A stretch of DNA of 13,199 bases, from assembly GCA_028874675.1 (NCBI GenBank), contig JAPPJA010000331.1:1-13199 (forward strand). Direction: 5' to 3'. This document shows, piece after piece, positions 1-5,705 of this stretch. Numbering within the stretch: the first letter of the stretch is position 1; the number at the start of each line of letters is the position of its first letter. The notes under the pieces were generated by a model. It saw only the letters and a list, made by a program, of their open reading frames with translations. It was not told the origin of the DNA and made no database searches. The stretch is from Chloroflexota bacterium. GTDB lineage: Bacteria > Chloroflexota > Dehalococcoidia > Lucifugimonadales > UBA3495. The translations under genes and the position numbers were made by a program.

Positions 1-726
1 GGTATGAACGGCAGGCACGGGAATGGCGCCCACCCGGGTGAGAATTTCGGTGCCCTGCTCTCCCTTGGTGGTAATGATGGTCCCAGCCATTTCGACCAGT
101 TCCGCAGTGGACTTTCCGGTCCGGTCCCGGATCAGGGCCAGCTCGTAGTCGTTGGAAACCAGCATATTTGAGCTTGCGATGCAGTGGGCCAGGTCATCAC
201 CAGACCAGGCAGGTAGGGACTGGCCCGGGTCGAAAATCGAATAAATGCCCAGCCTCTGATGGGTGTCGGTAAACTCAGCCATGTCCTGGATGTTTCCCGG
301 AGACACTATGGCGATGGCATCCTTGGGGTCGATGCCGCCAAAGTCGAAACCTGCCTGCTGTTTCATGGCCCCGGGATTGAACCCGGTAATCTGGTTGTCG
401 GCCAGGTCCGTGGTTATGTATGCGGAGGCTGTGGCTTCTTCCTCGACAATCCGGATATTGTCGGTGGAAAGTCCGCATTCCTGGAACCACTGGTAATAGC
501 GATGGTAATCGTGCCCGATGGTGGCGACGATGCGGGGTTTCTCCCCCAGCAGGGAGAGGCTGTAGGCGATATTGCCAGCCGTGCCGCCAAAGTTCTCCTT
601 CAGTCCGTTGACGGTGAAGCTGACGTTAATCATATGGATCTTGTCGGGCATGATGTGGTCGGAAAAACGCCCGGGGAAATCCATGATTCTGTCGTAGGCC
701 AGGGATCCGGATACCAGTATTTCCAT
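1..726 (-). CDS. PfkB-family carbohydrate/nucleoside kinase, C-terminus cut by window edge
   Basis: Open frame read from ATG at 726-724 down to base 1, giving 242 residues with no stop. It is the N-terminal four fifths of a ribokinase/PfkB-fold kinase, a cytoplasmic enzyme that phosphorylates a sugar or nucleoside with ATP. Visible family features are the N-terminal strand EILVSGSLAYDRI, the substrate-lid glycine motif GGTAGN at residues 47-52, FDPGQSLP around 165-172, SNDYE around 191-195 and TKGEQGT around 220-226. The catalytic DxxGAGDAF motif, normally near residue 250-260 of about 300, lies beyond the window. The FDPGQ stretch and overall look recall adenosine-kinase-like bacterial members, but the substrate is not determinable. 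A purine-rich AGAGG lies about 11 nt upstream of the ATG. It is the last of three co-directional minus-strand genes, 119 nt after the DUF192 gene; that spacer shows no clear signal. Confidence 0.9.
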   Translation of the reverse strand, partial: MEILVSGSLAYDRIMDFPGRFSDHIMPDKIHMINVSFTVNGLKENFGGTAGNIAYSLSLLGEKPRIVATIGHDYHRYYQWFQECGLSTDNIRIVEEEATASAYITTDLADNQITGFNPGAMKQQAGFDFGGIDPKDAIAIVSPGNIQDMAEFTDTHQRLGIYSIFDPGQSLPAWSGDDLAHCIASSNMLVSNDYELALIRDRTGKSTAELVEMAGTIITTKGEQGTEILTRVGAIPVPAVHT

Positions 727-845
727 AAATAATCAGTCCTCTCGATCTACTTGCCGTAGGCTGCAGCGATGGAAGCCGCGGAGCCGAATCACTCTAACCC
801 ACCGTTCCCTTGTACGCAATCCTGGCCGTCTGGGACGCCAGCGAA

Positions 846-1610
846 TCAGCAGCCGTGTTGCCCCTGCAGTGCTCCCTCAAACCGGACTGCCTCTCCAATG
901 CTCGCGTCCATTCCTTCAAATTCGCCGGCGTTTATTTCCAGCACGAACCTGGCCGGTTGGGACGGAGAGAACCTGGGAAGGTCAGAAAGAGACTGGCCAG
1001 GTTCAGGAATCGGGGCATCCCGGGTCAAGTCAACCACGTAACAGGCAGAATCAATCCAGACCATATCCAGGGGAAAGTTCATGTCGCGCATCCAGAAGCT
1101 CAGGTGCTGGTCGCCCTCAAACACGAACAGCATGCCCGAGCCCTCGGGCAGGACTTCCCGGCCGGAGAGGCCCTGGGACCGCTCCTCAGGCGTAACGGCC
1201 AATTCCACGGGCCAGGAAGCTTCACCGATGGCGACCAGCGGCAGGAGTTCCTCCGGAGTCGGTTCCGCCACCGGCAGGACCGGCGCCGGTGAAGCCGGCC
1301 CGGCAGTGGGCAATTCCGTTGCGGCCGGCGCCGGGGCCGCTGTTGGTAACTGGGTGGCCGTGGGTATTTCAGTTGCAATTGGAAGGGGAGCCGCCGTGGG
1401 CAGTTCAGTCACCGCGGGCAGGGGGCTTGCCACGGGAATATCGCTTGCCGCGATCAAGGGAGTCGCCGTGGGCAGTTCAGTCGCCACCGGCAAGGGCGTG
1501 TTCGTGGGCAAGGGCGCCGGCAGGGCGATGGGTTCGGCCAGGCCACTCTCGGTACAGGCCACCGCAAAGAGGAACAACAGCAGGGAAACAGCGAAGGTCG
1601 GAAAACGCAT
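846..1610 (-). CDS. DUF192 lipoprotein with proline/threonine-rich repeat linker
   Basis: The 254-residue protein has three parts. First is a lipoprotein signal peptide: Arg2, a hydrophobic core, and lipobox AVAC with the lipidated Cys at residue 19. Then comes a low-complexity Pro/Thr/Ala linker, about residues 27-118, with 12-residue repeats. Last is a C-terminal DUF192 domain from about residue 128, with the conserved blocks VTPEERSQGLSGR, GMLFVFE, FWMRDMNFPLDMVWID (WMRDM at 173-177) and a final strand region GEAVRF. DUF192 proteins are small, often exported, and have no firmly established biochemical role. The lipid anchor and extended linker suggest the domain is displayed away from the membrane. 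ATG at 1610-1608 is chosen because it leaves a normal signal peptide; an in-frame TTG at 1622 would add four residues (start, L, A, D). Neither has a good Shine-Dalgarno. A terminator-like hairpin lies just upstream, so it may have its own promoter. Confidence 0.88.
   Translation of the reverse strand: MRFPTFAVSLLLFLFAVACTESGLAEPIALPAPLPTNTPLPVATELPTATPLIAASDIPVASPLPAVTELPTAAPLPIATEIPTATQLPTAAPAPAATELPTAGPASPAPVLPVAEPTPEELLPLVAIGEASWPVELAVTPEERSQGLSGREVLPEGSGMLFVFEGDQHLSFWMRDMNFPLDMVWIDSACYVVDLTRDAPIPEPGQSLSDLPRFSPSQPARFVLEINAGEFEGMDASIGEAVRFEGALQGQHGC
1293..1490 (-). repeat. In-frame 36-bp (12-residue) degenerate tandem repeat in the DUF192 linker
   Basis: Reading the minus strand, the linker is built from units of consensus P-x-A-T-E-L-P-T-A-x-P-L. 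There are four contiguous units, then a half unit, then one more full unit. Drift is visible (IAASDIPVASPL is the most diverged). At DNA level the 18-mer GCCGTGGGCAGTTCAGTC is exact at plus positions 1393-1410 and 1465-1482, exactly two units (72 bp) apart, which points to recent duplication or homogenisation rather than simple codon bias. Confidence 0.8.
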
Positions 1611-1621
1611 ATCAGCAAGCA

Positions 1622-1671
1622 AATAAAAGGGCGCCGGACAATTCTACCGGCAACAGTCGAAGGCCGGCGCC
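1622..1671 (-). terminator. Rho-independent terminator-like hairpin after the aldolase gene
   Basis: On the minus strand, 18 nt after the aldolase stop, GGCGCCGG (1671-1664) can pair perfectly with CCGGCGCC (1637-1630), followed at once by the T-rich run CTTTTATTT. A shorter inner hairpin, GCCGG/CCGGC with a 9-nt loop, uses the same 3' arm and is a tighter, more typical terminator. The T-run ends about 11 nt before the DUF192 ATG, so it would separate the aldolase transcript from DUF192. Confidence 0.5.
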
Positions 1672-1688
1672 ACGGTCAGTTCGAGGAC

Positions 1689-2474
1689 TCAGCCAATTTC
1701 CTGCCTGATGGTTTGGAGACGGTCTCGCAGGGAACGCATGAGCACAGCGGGGGGAGCCGGCGCGACGTGGGTATAGCCTACGCCCAATTCCTGTAGCTCC
1801 CTGGGTCCCAGGGGCATGGCCGGGTGATTCATGGGAAATTGCATCCTGGCCTTGCCAATGCTCTTGATACGATCCGCGAGTTCGGTCAGCTTGGCCCGCA
1901 ACTCCGGGCTTTGCGGGTCCCGAATTCCCATATATTCGGAAAAATCGGTGGGGCCGATGGAGACCAGGTCAATGCCCTCAAGGCCGGCAATGGCCTCAAT
2001 ATCGTTGACTCCCTTTTCGTCCTCAGTCATGACCGAGAGCAGGATCTGCTCGTTGGACTGCCGGCAATGGTCGTCCCAGGATATGGTGCCGTAGCCTGCA
2101 GCGCGAGTGCCGCCGGCGCCACCCCGGTGGCCGAGGGGAGGGTACCGCACCGCTGCGACTGCCCGCCTGGCGCCTTCCAGGCCGTCAACGTGGGGAATGA
2201 TGATGCCTTCCGCGCCGGCGTCCAGGATGCGGAGAATCAGCTTTTCGTCGTTGTCGGGCACGCGGACTATGGAGGTCACTCCGGCCAGGTCGGCGGCGCG
2301 AATCATCTCACCCACCAGGCGCAGGTCGAAATCGGTGTGTTCCATGTCAATGAATGCGGCGTCGTAACCGGCCAGGCCAATGATCTCAACAATCTGGGGA
2401 TCGGCGAAGGTCACGTAAGTGCCCAGGGCCAGCTTCCCTTCGCGAATAACTTTCTTTACACGATTCTCACGCAT
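1689..2474 (-). CDS. HpcH/HpaI family class II (metal-dependent) pyruvate aldolase
   Basis: A 261-residue TIM-barrel aldolase of the HpcH/HpaI family. Members cleave 4-hydroxy-2-oxo-acids to pyruvate and an aldehyde using a divalent metal; related CitE-type members act on CoA esters. The HpaI-type active site is recognisable: FIDMEH with Asp43 and His46 (catalytic dyad), Arg71 in IVRVPDND (substrate carboxylate), the GAEGIIIPHVDG block at 87-98, YPPLGHRG at 111-118, Glu151 in MTEDEKG and Asp177 in IGPTDFS (metal ligands). Spacing matches HpaI with a +1 or +2 offset. The ATG at 2474-2472 is chosen because GGAAGGAG sits 6 nt upstream; a longer in-frame start at 2519 would bury that site. Length is normal for the family (about 250-265). 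It is divergent from the CoA-transferase pair across a 170-bp promoter region, consistent with a shared catabolic role, though the true substrate is unknown. Confidence 0.9.
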   Translation of the reverse strand: MRENRVKKVIREGKLALGTYVTFADPQIVEIIGLAGYDAAFIDMEHTDFDLRLVGEMIRAADLAGVTSIVRVPDNDEKLILRILDAGAEGIIIPHVDGLEGARRAVAAVRYPPLGHRGGAGGTRAAGYGTISWDDHCRQSNEQILLSVMTEDEKGVNDIEAIAGLEGIDLVSIGPTDFSEYMGIRDPQSPELRAKLTELADRIKSIGKARMQFPMNHPAMPLGPRELQELGVGYTHVAPAPPAVLMRSLRDRLQTIRQEIG

Positions 2475-2480
2475 GGAATG

Positions 2481-2488
2481 CTCCTTCC
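2481..2488 (-). promoter_or_regulatory. Shine-Dalgarno of the aldolase gene
   Basis: The minus strand reads GGAAGGAG followed by a 6-nt spacer and ATG at 2474. This is the strongest ribosome binding site on the minus strand of the window, and it decides the start codon against the upstream in-frame start at 2519. Confidence 0.75.
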
Positions 2489-2517
2489 AAAGTCTTGCCG
2501 AAGTCTTTTGCCAGCCC

Positions 2518-2547
2518 ATTATTCACCACCTTCCTTTGCCGGCGCAA
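2518..2547 (-). promoter_or_regulatory. Weak candidate promoter for the aldolase gene
   Basis: The minus strand has TTGCGC (2547-2542), an 18-bp spacer and AATAAT (2523-2518). The -10 matches five of six consensus positions but the -35 only three. Predicted transcription start is near 2511, leaving a leader of about 37 nt before the ATG. It is called only because of its position in the divergent region. Confidence 0.25.
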
Positions 2548-2576
2548 CATCGTACCATTGCAGGGGCCGGCCACGT

Positions 2577-2605
2577 TTGCCTTACATAGCGGGTTGGGCT
2601 AAAAT
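2577..2605 (+). promoter_or_regulatory. Sigma70-type promoter for the CoA-transferase pair
   Basis: TTGCCT (2577-2582), exactly 17 bp, then TAAAAT (2600-2605). The -35 matches four of six and the -10 five of six consensus positions. The start of transcription would be near 2612, about 33 nt before the ATG at 2645. The surrounding DNA is otherwise GC-rich, which makes the AT-rich -10 stand out. Confidence 0.5.
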
Positions 2606-2644
2606 CCCCTTCGATTCCAAAAATAGCAAGGGTCAATGTAGTTT

Positions 2645-3838
2645 ATGTTAACTGGCGCGCTGGACGGGGTTAAGGTTCTGGACCTCAGCGAGGACATAGC
2701 CGGTTCGTTTTGCGCCCGTCTCCTGGCCGACTACGGCGCCGAGGTACTGAAGGTGGAGCCTCCCGGCGGCGCAGCCCTGCGCCGGATGGGGCCTTTTTTT
2801 CATGACGATGCACACCCGGAAAAGAGCCTCTTCTTCCTGGTATTGAACCTCAACAAGAAGGGCGCCACACTCAACCTGGAAACGGTGACGGGCCAGGATA
2901 TCCTGAAGCGCCTGGCTTCGCACGTGGATGTCATCGTGGAGAGCTATCGGCCGGGCTACCTAGAGTCCCTGGGCCTGGGCTACGACGATTTGAAGGAACT
3001 GAACCCGGAACTGACCATTACCTCAGTTACTCCCTTTGGTCAGGATGGCCCCTACAGCCAGTACCGGGGTGAAGAAATCGTCAACTACGCCATGGGCATG
3101 ATCATGAGCATCAGCGGAGTGCAGGGGCGGGAACCTCTCAAGCACGGAGGGTTTCAGGCCCAGTACGAGGGTGGTCTTTTTGCCGCCGCTACCACTTCCA
3201 TGGCTCTATTCGGCCGGGAATTTACGGGGCAGGGAGAGCACATTGACGTTTCCATTACCGAATGCGTGGCTTCGACTATGATGGCCACCCAGACCATGTA
3301 TCCATTCATGGGCGGCACGCAGGTCAGGCGTCGGGCCAGCGGGAGCATGTTCGGCCATCCCATGCCGTGCCAGGACGGGTGGATTATTGTTCAGACCGGC
3401 GGCGGCGCCTCCTGGGAGGACCTGTCGGAGTTCTTCCAGTGCCCCGAGATGCTGGAGGAGCGATTCGCCGACCGTGCCCAGCGGGCGGAAAATGGCGAGG
3501 AACTGGACCGCATCGTCATTGAGTCGATAAGTGAAAGAGGCAAGTGGGACCTGTTCCCCAAGGCCGCCGAATATCGAATGCTGTTCGGCCTGGTGCAAAC
3601 GCCGTCGGAACTGGCCCAGTGCCCGCAGCTGGAGTCCCGCAATTTCTTCAGGGAAATTGAACATCCGGAGATGGGCACTGTTCGGGTGCCGGCGGAGTTG
3701 TTCAAGCTTAGCGAAACTCCCTACCGGCTGGAGCGCCCCGCCCCTACTCTCGGCCAGCACAACCGGGAGATTTACGTGGAAGGGCTCGAGTACGACGAGC
3801 AGCAGTTCACCCAGTTGCGGCAGCTGAACGCAATCTAG
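2645..3838 (+). CDS. Class III CoA-transferase (CaiB/BaiF), catalytic Asp replaced by Gln
   Basis: A 397-residue protein of the CaiB/BaiF (formyl-CoA transferase, Frc) fold, which moves CoA between carboxylic acids through aspartyl-acyl anhydride and aspartyl-CoA intermediates. Family blocks seen: VLDLSEDIAGSFCARLLADYGAEVLKVEPPGG (11-42), NLNKKG (68-73), ESYRPGYLESLGLGY (99-113), TSVTPFGQDGPYS (126-138) and TGQGEHIDVSI (194-204). At the position of the catalytic Asp, the motif reads AQYEGGL with Gln173. The spacing from Gln173 to the TGxG glycine (24 residues) equals the spacing from Asp181 in the next gene, so the alignment is firm. Glu175 is nearby but out of register. It probably acts as the non-catalytic partner of the following gene, though it could have another acyl-CoA activity. 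The start has only a weak AAGGG about 12 nt upstream; the nearer upstream ATG (2637) hits a stop at once. Promoter-proximal gene of a two-gene unit. Confidence 0.9.
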   Translation: MLTGALDGVKVLDLSEDIAGSFCARLLADYGAEVLKVEPPGGAALRRMGPFFHDDAHPEKSLFFLVLNLNKKGATLNLETVTGQDILKRLASHVDVIVESYRPGYLESLGLGYDDLKELNPELTITSVTPFGQDGPYSQYRGEEIVNYAMGMIMSISGVQGREPLKHGGFQAQYEGGLFAAATTSMALFGREFTGQGEHIDVSITECVASTMMATQTMYPFMGGTQVRRRASGSMFGHPMPCQDGWIIVQTGGGASWEDLSEFFQCPEMLEERFADRAQRAENGEELDRIVIESISERGKWDLFPKAAEYRMLFGLVQTPSELAQCPQLESRNFFREIEHPEMGTVRVPAELFKLSETPYRLERPAPTLGQHNREIYVEGLEYDEQQFTQLRQLNAI

Positions 3839-3878
3839 CCGAAGAATACCCATACCAGGCAAAGAGGTAAGCCCCGAA

Positions 3879-5234
3879 ATGCCCAGACTTCCCCTGGAAG
3901 GCATCCGAATCCTGGACTCAACCTACGTCTTTGCGTTGCCCTACGCGGGCGGGCACCTGGCCGACCTGGGGGCCGAGGTCATAAAGATCGAGGGTCCGGG
4001 ACGGCCGGATGTTACCCGCACGGGAGGCTACGCAGGCTCCTTTCCCGAAAACCAGGCAGGGGAAGGCTGGTGGAACAAGCCCTCCACCTACAATCTCCTG
4101 AATCGGGGCAAGCGGTCGCTGGTGCTGGACATGGGGGACGAGAGGGGACGAGACCTGTTCCGCGAACTTGTGACGGTCAGCGACGTGGTGATGGAGAACT
4201 TTACGCCACGGGTGATGCGGCGGTGGGGACTGGACTATCCCAATCTGAGGAAGCTGAAGCCGGACATCATCCTGGTCTCCAATACCGGATATGGACACGG
4301 CGACGGCCCCTATTCGGGCTATCCGGCGCAGGCCACGACCCAGGAGGCTACCCACGGCCACTGCTGGGTTACCGGGTACCTGAACGACGGTCCGGCCAAG
4401 GCGGGAGCGTCATTCGTGGACTTTCTTTCCACGTGGAGCGCCATATTTGCGCTTGGGGCGGCCCTGCGCTACCGCAACCGCACGGGCAAGGGGCAATGGA
4501 TCGACATTGCCATGTACCAGGCCGGGGTAATGTTCCTTTCCGAGTACCTGATGGATGCCACGATTAACGGCAGGGAGGGCGGACGGCTGGGCAACCGTCA
4601 CCCCTACCGCGCGCCCCAGGGCTGCTATCCGGCCAGGGGCGCCGACCAGTGGATTACCCTGTCGGTGGGAAGCGACGAAGAATGGCAGGCGCTGTGCCAG
4701 GTTATGGGACGGCAAGACCTGGCCTCCGACCCACGATTCGGCGATATCCTTTCGCGGCGGAACAACCACGATGAACTGGACGACCTGCTGGGCCAGTGGA
4801 CGGCCGAGACGGACAAGTACGAACTAATGCACCTGCTGCAGGGGGCCGGCATTCCGTCCGGGCCGGTACTCACGGGGCGGGACATTCACTTTGACCCCCA
4901 TTACCAGCGCCGCAACTTCCTGGAGAGGGTGGACTTTCCGGAAGAGCGTGAGGTGGGCAGCCGGTTCCTGATGGGACGCCCCTACAAATTCTCGAACACT
5001 CCCATGAGTATTCGGGGTCCGGGTCCGGCATTCGGGCGGGACAACAAGCCCCTTCTGCGGGAATTGCTGGGACTGGAGGAGGACGTTTACCAGGGGCTGG
5101 TGGCCGACACCATCATCACTGACATTCCTACCAGCGGCGAAGCATCGCCCCAGATGGACCCGGCCCGGGCCGTGGAGCTGGGTCTCCTGGCGGATTACGA
5201 TCCGGAGTACCGCCAGAGGCTCGGGCTGGCGTAG
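3879..5234 (+). CDS. Class III CoA-transferase (CaiB/BaiF), catalytic Asp present
   Basis: A 451-residue CaiB/BaiF CoA-transferase, somewhat longer than the usual 390-420 owing to a C-terminal extension of about 45 residues after the GRDNKPLLRELLGL block. Conserved blocks: ILDSTYVFALPYAGGHLADLGAEVIKIEGPGRPD (11-44), NRGKRSLVLD (75-84), ENFTPRVMRRWGLDY (106-120), SNTGYGHGDGPYSGY (134-148) and TGKGQWIDIAMYQ (202-214). Asp181 in GASFVDFLSTW aligns with the nucleophilic Asp of Frc. It begins 40 nt after the previous gene, with AAAGAGG 11 nt before the ATG, so the two are almost certainly co-transcribed. Known heteromeric class III enzymes (SmtAB of Chloroflexus, BbsEF of toluene degraders) set a precedent for a paired enzyme. 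Acyl substrate and CoA donor cannot be deduced. No obvious intrinsic terminator follows. Confidence 0.92.
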   Translation: MPRLPLEGIRILDSTYVFALPYAGGHLADLGAEVIKIEGPGRPDVTRTGGYAGSFPENQAGEGWWNKPSTYNLLNRGKRSLVLDMGDERGRDLFRELVTVSDVVMENFTPRVMRRWGLDYPNLRKLKPDIILVSNTGYGHGDGPYSGYPAQATTQEATHGHCWVTGYLNDGPAKAGASFVDFLSTWSAIFALGAALRYRNRTGKGQWIDIAMYQAGVMFLSEYLMDATINGREGGRLGNRHPYRAPQGCYPARGADQWITLSVGSDEEWQALCQVMGRQDLASDPRFGDILSRRNNHDELDDLLGQWTAETDKYELMHLLQGAGIPSGPVLTGRDIHFDPHYQRRNFLERVDFPEEREVGSRFLMGRPYKFSNTPMSIRGPGPAFGRDNKPLLRELLGLEEDVYQGLVADTIITDIPTSGEASPQMDPARAVELGLLADYDPEYRQRLGLA

Positions 5235-5240
5235 ATGGCG

Positions 5241-5270
5241 GGGGACCACGCTGGAACAGAGCGGTTCCCC
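5241..5270 (+). terminator. Imperfect GC hairpin after the CoA-transferase pair
   Basis: Seven bases past the stop at 5234, GGGGACC (5241-5247) and GGTTCCCC (5263-5270) can pair with one bulge. Alternatively the inner arms CGCT/AGCG (5249-5252 and 5260-5263) pair within the outer GGGG/CCCC. No T-run follows, so it may instead protect the mRNA end or assist Rho-dependent termination. Confidence 0.25.
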
Positions 5271-5293
5271 GGGCATGAAGCCTGGCAAGTTCC

Positions 5294-5322
5294 TTGACAC
5301 CGCAAACTGCCCTCTTTAAGCT
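5294..5322 (+). promoter_or_regulatory. Promoter of the tRNA gene
   Basis: A perfect -35 TTGACA (5294-5299), a 17-bp spacer and TAAGCT (5317-5322), which keeps the first two and last -10 positions. Predicted start is near 5329, only a few bases before the tRNA 5' end at 5334, as expected for a tRNA promoter. Confidence 0.5.
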
Positions 5323-5333
5323 GGATTGACGGA

Positions 5334-5408
5334 GGGCCCGTAGCTCAGCGGAAGAGCAACCGGCTCATAACCGGTAGGTCGCTGGTTCGAACCCAGCCGG
5401 GCCCACCA
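5334..5408 (+). tRNA. tRNA with anticodon CAU (elongator Met or TilS-modified Ile), CCA encoded
   Basis: A full cloverleaf can be drawn by hand. Acceptor GGGCCCG/CGGGCCC pairs 7 of 7. The D arm is GCTC/GAGC, and the anticodon arm is ACCGG/CCGGT with loop CTCATAA and anticodon CAT. The variable loop is AGGTC, and the T arm is GCTGG/CCAGC with loop TTCGAAC. Discriminator A is followed by genomic CCA. It is not an initiator: position 1-72 is a G-C pair, and the anticodon stem lacks three consecutive G-C pairs of the GGG/CCC type. The choice between elongator Met and minor tRNA-Ile (lysidine at C34) is open. The C4-G69 and C5-G68 pairs and the GGTCGCTGGTTC stretch resemble tRNA-Ile(CAU) of Escherichia coli, as I recall it. 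Confidence 0.95.
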
Positions 5409-5705
5409 TCTCCTGCCCACCCTGCCCAACATTATCGGTGAGGCCCCTCATTGGAATTGCGGGAGTCGCAGGGGCTGCAGCTGTACCGGCAGGCCTCCGA
5501 AACCGACCAACAGGGCTATGGAATATTCCTCAAGCACGCCTCCCGAATAACCGGACGGACTTTCCCGTTGCGTACGGGCAACCCCCCGCAGGACTCCCCT
5601 CGGCGGGAGACAACTGGAGACGGCTCCTTACCTTACATTCCAGGTGGCAGCCCGGCCGCAGGGAGAGAAATACTAGCGTGTCTGCCGTACCACAGGAGGC
5701 AATAA
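5409..5705 (+). other. 297-bp leader between the tRNA and the ThDP-enzyme gene, possible structured RNA or short ORF
   Basis: No convincing promoter is visible. Near the 3' end, GGT-GGCAG (5643-5650) can pair with CTGCC and ACC (5682-5686 and 5689-5691) around a 2-nt bulge. Inside it CCC (5651-5653) can pair with GGG (5661-5663). This places a hairpin only 2 nt before the AGGAGG ribosome site at 5694. A short frame opens at TTG 5451 with GTGAGG 7 nt upstream and ends in TAA at 5703-5705, abutting the enzyme start, but two frames are open here and the product is not recognisable. The first ~40 nt after the tRNA are pyrimidine-rich. Confidence 0.4.
5694..5699 (+). promoter_or_regulatory. Shine-Dalgarno deciding the TTG start of the ThDP-enzyme gene
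   Basis: AGGAGG with a 6-nt spacer before TTG at 5706-5708. The following residues (VRLSGGEALAKSLVGEGVEVVFG) match the normal N-terminus of the family, and no ATG or GTG is better placed, so the TTG start is well supported. Confidence 0.8.

Noticed and set aside
1293..1490. CRISPR array
   Set aside because: Repeats are contiguous, degenerate and in frame with a protein; there are no unique spacers.
1081..1626. 181-codon plus-strand frame rich in Gly/Val/Ala repeats
   Set aside because: It is the complement of the DUF192 P/T-rich repeats, so its repeat pattern is inherited. It has no independent support.
1824..2651. 275-codon open frame on the plus strand
   Set aside because: Antisense to the aldolase with its complete active site, and running through the divergent promoter region; composition is that of a shadow frame.
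5643..5656. T-box riboswitch call
   Set aside because: Only a loose resemblance to the T-box core sequence. No specifier stem-loop, AG bulge or antiterminator/terminator pair could be drawn, so it is kept only as a possibility in the findings.
5334..5705. tRNA as an integration site of a mobile element
   Set aside because: No integrase, no repeat of the tRNA 3' end within the window, and normal metabolic genes follow.
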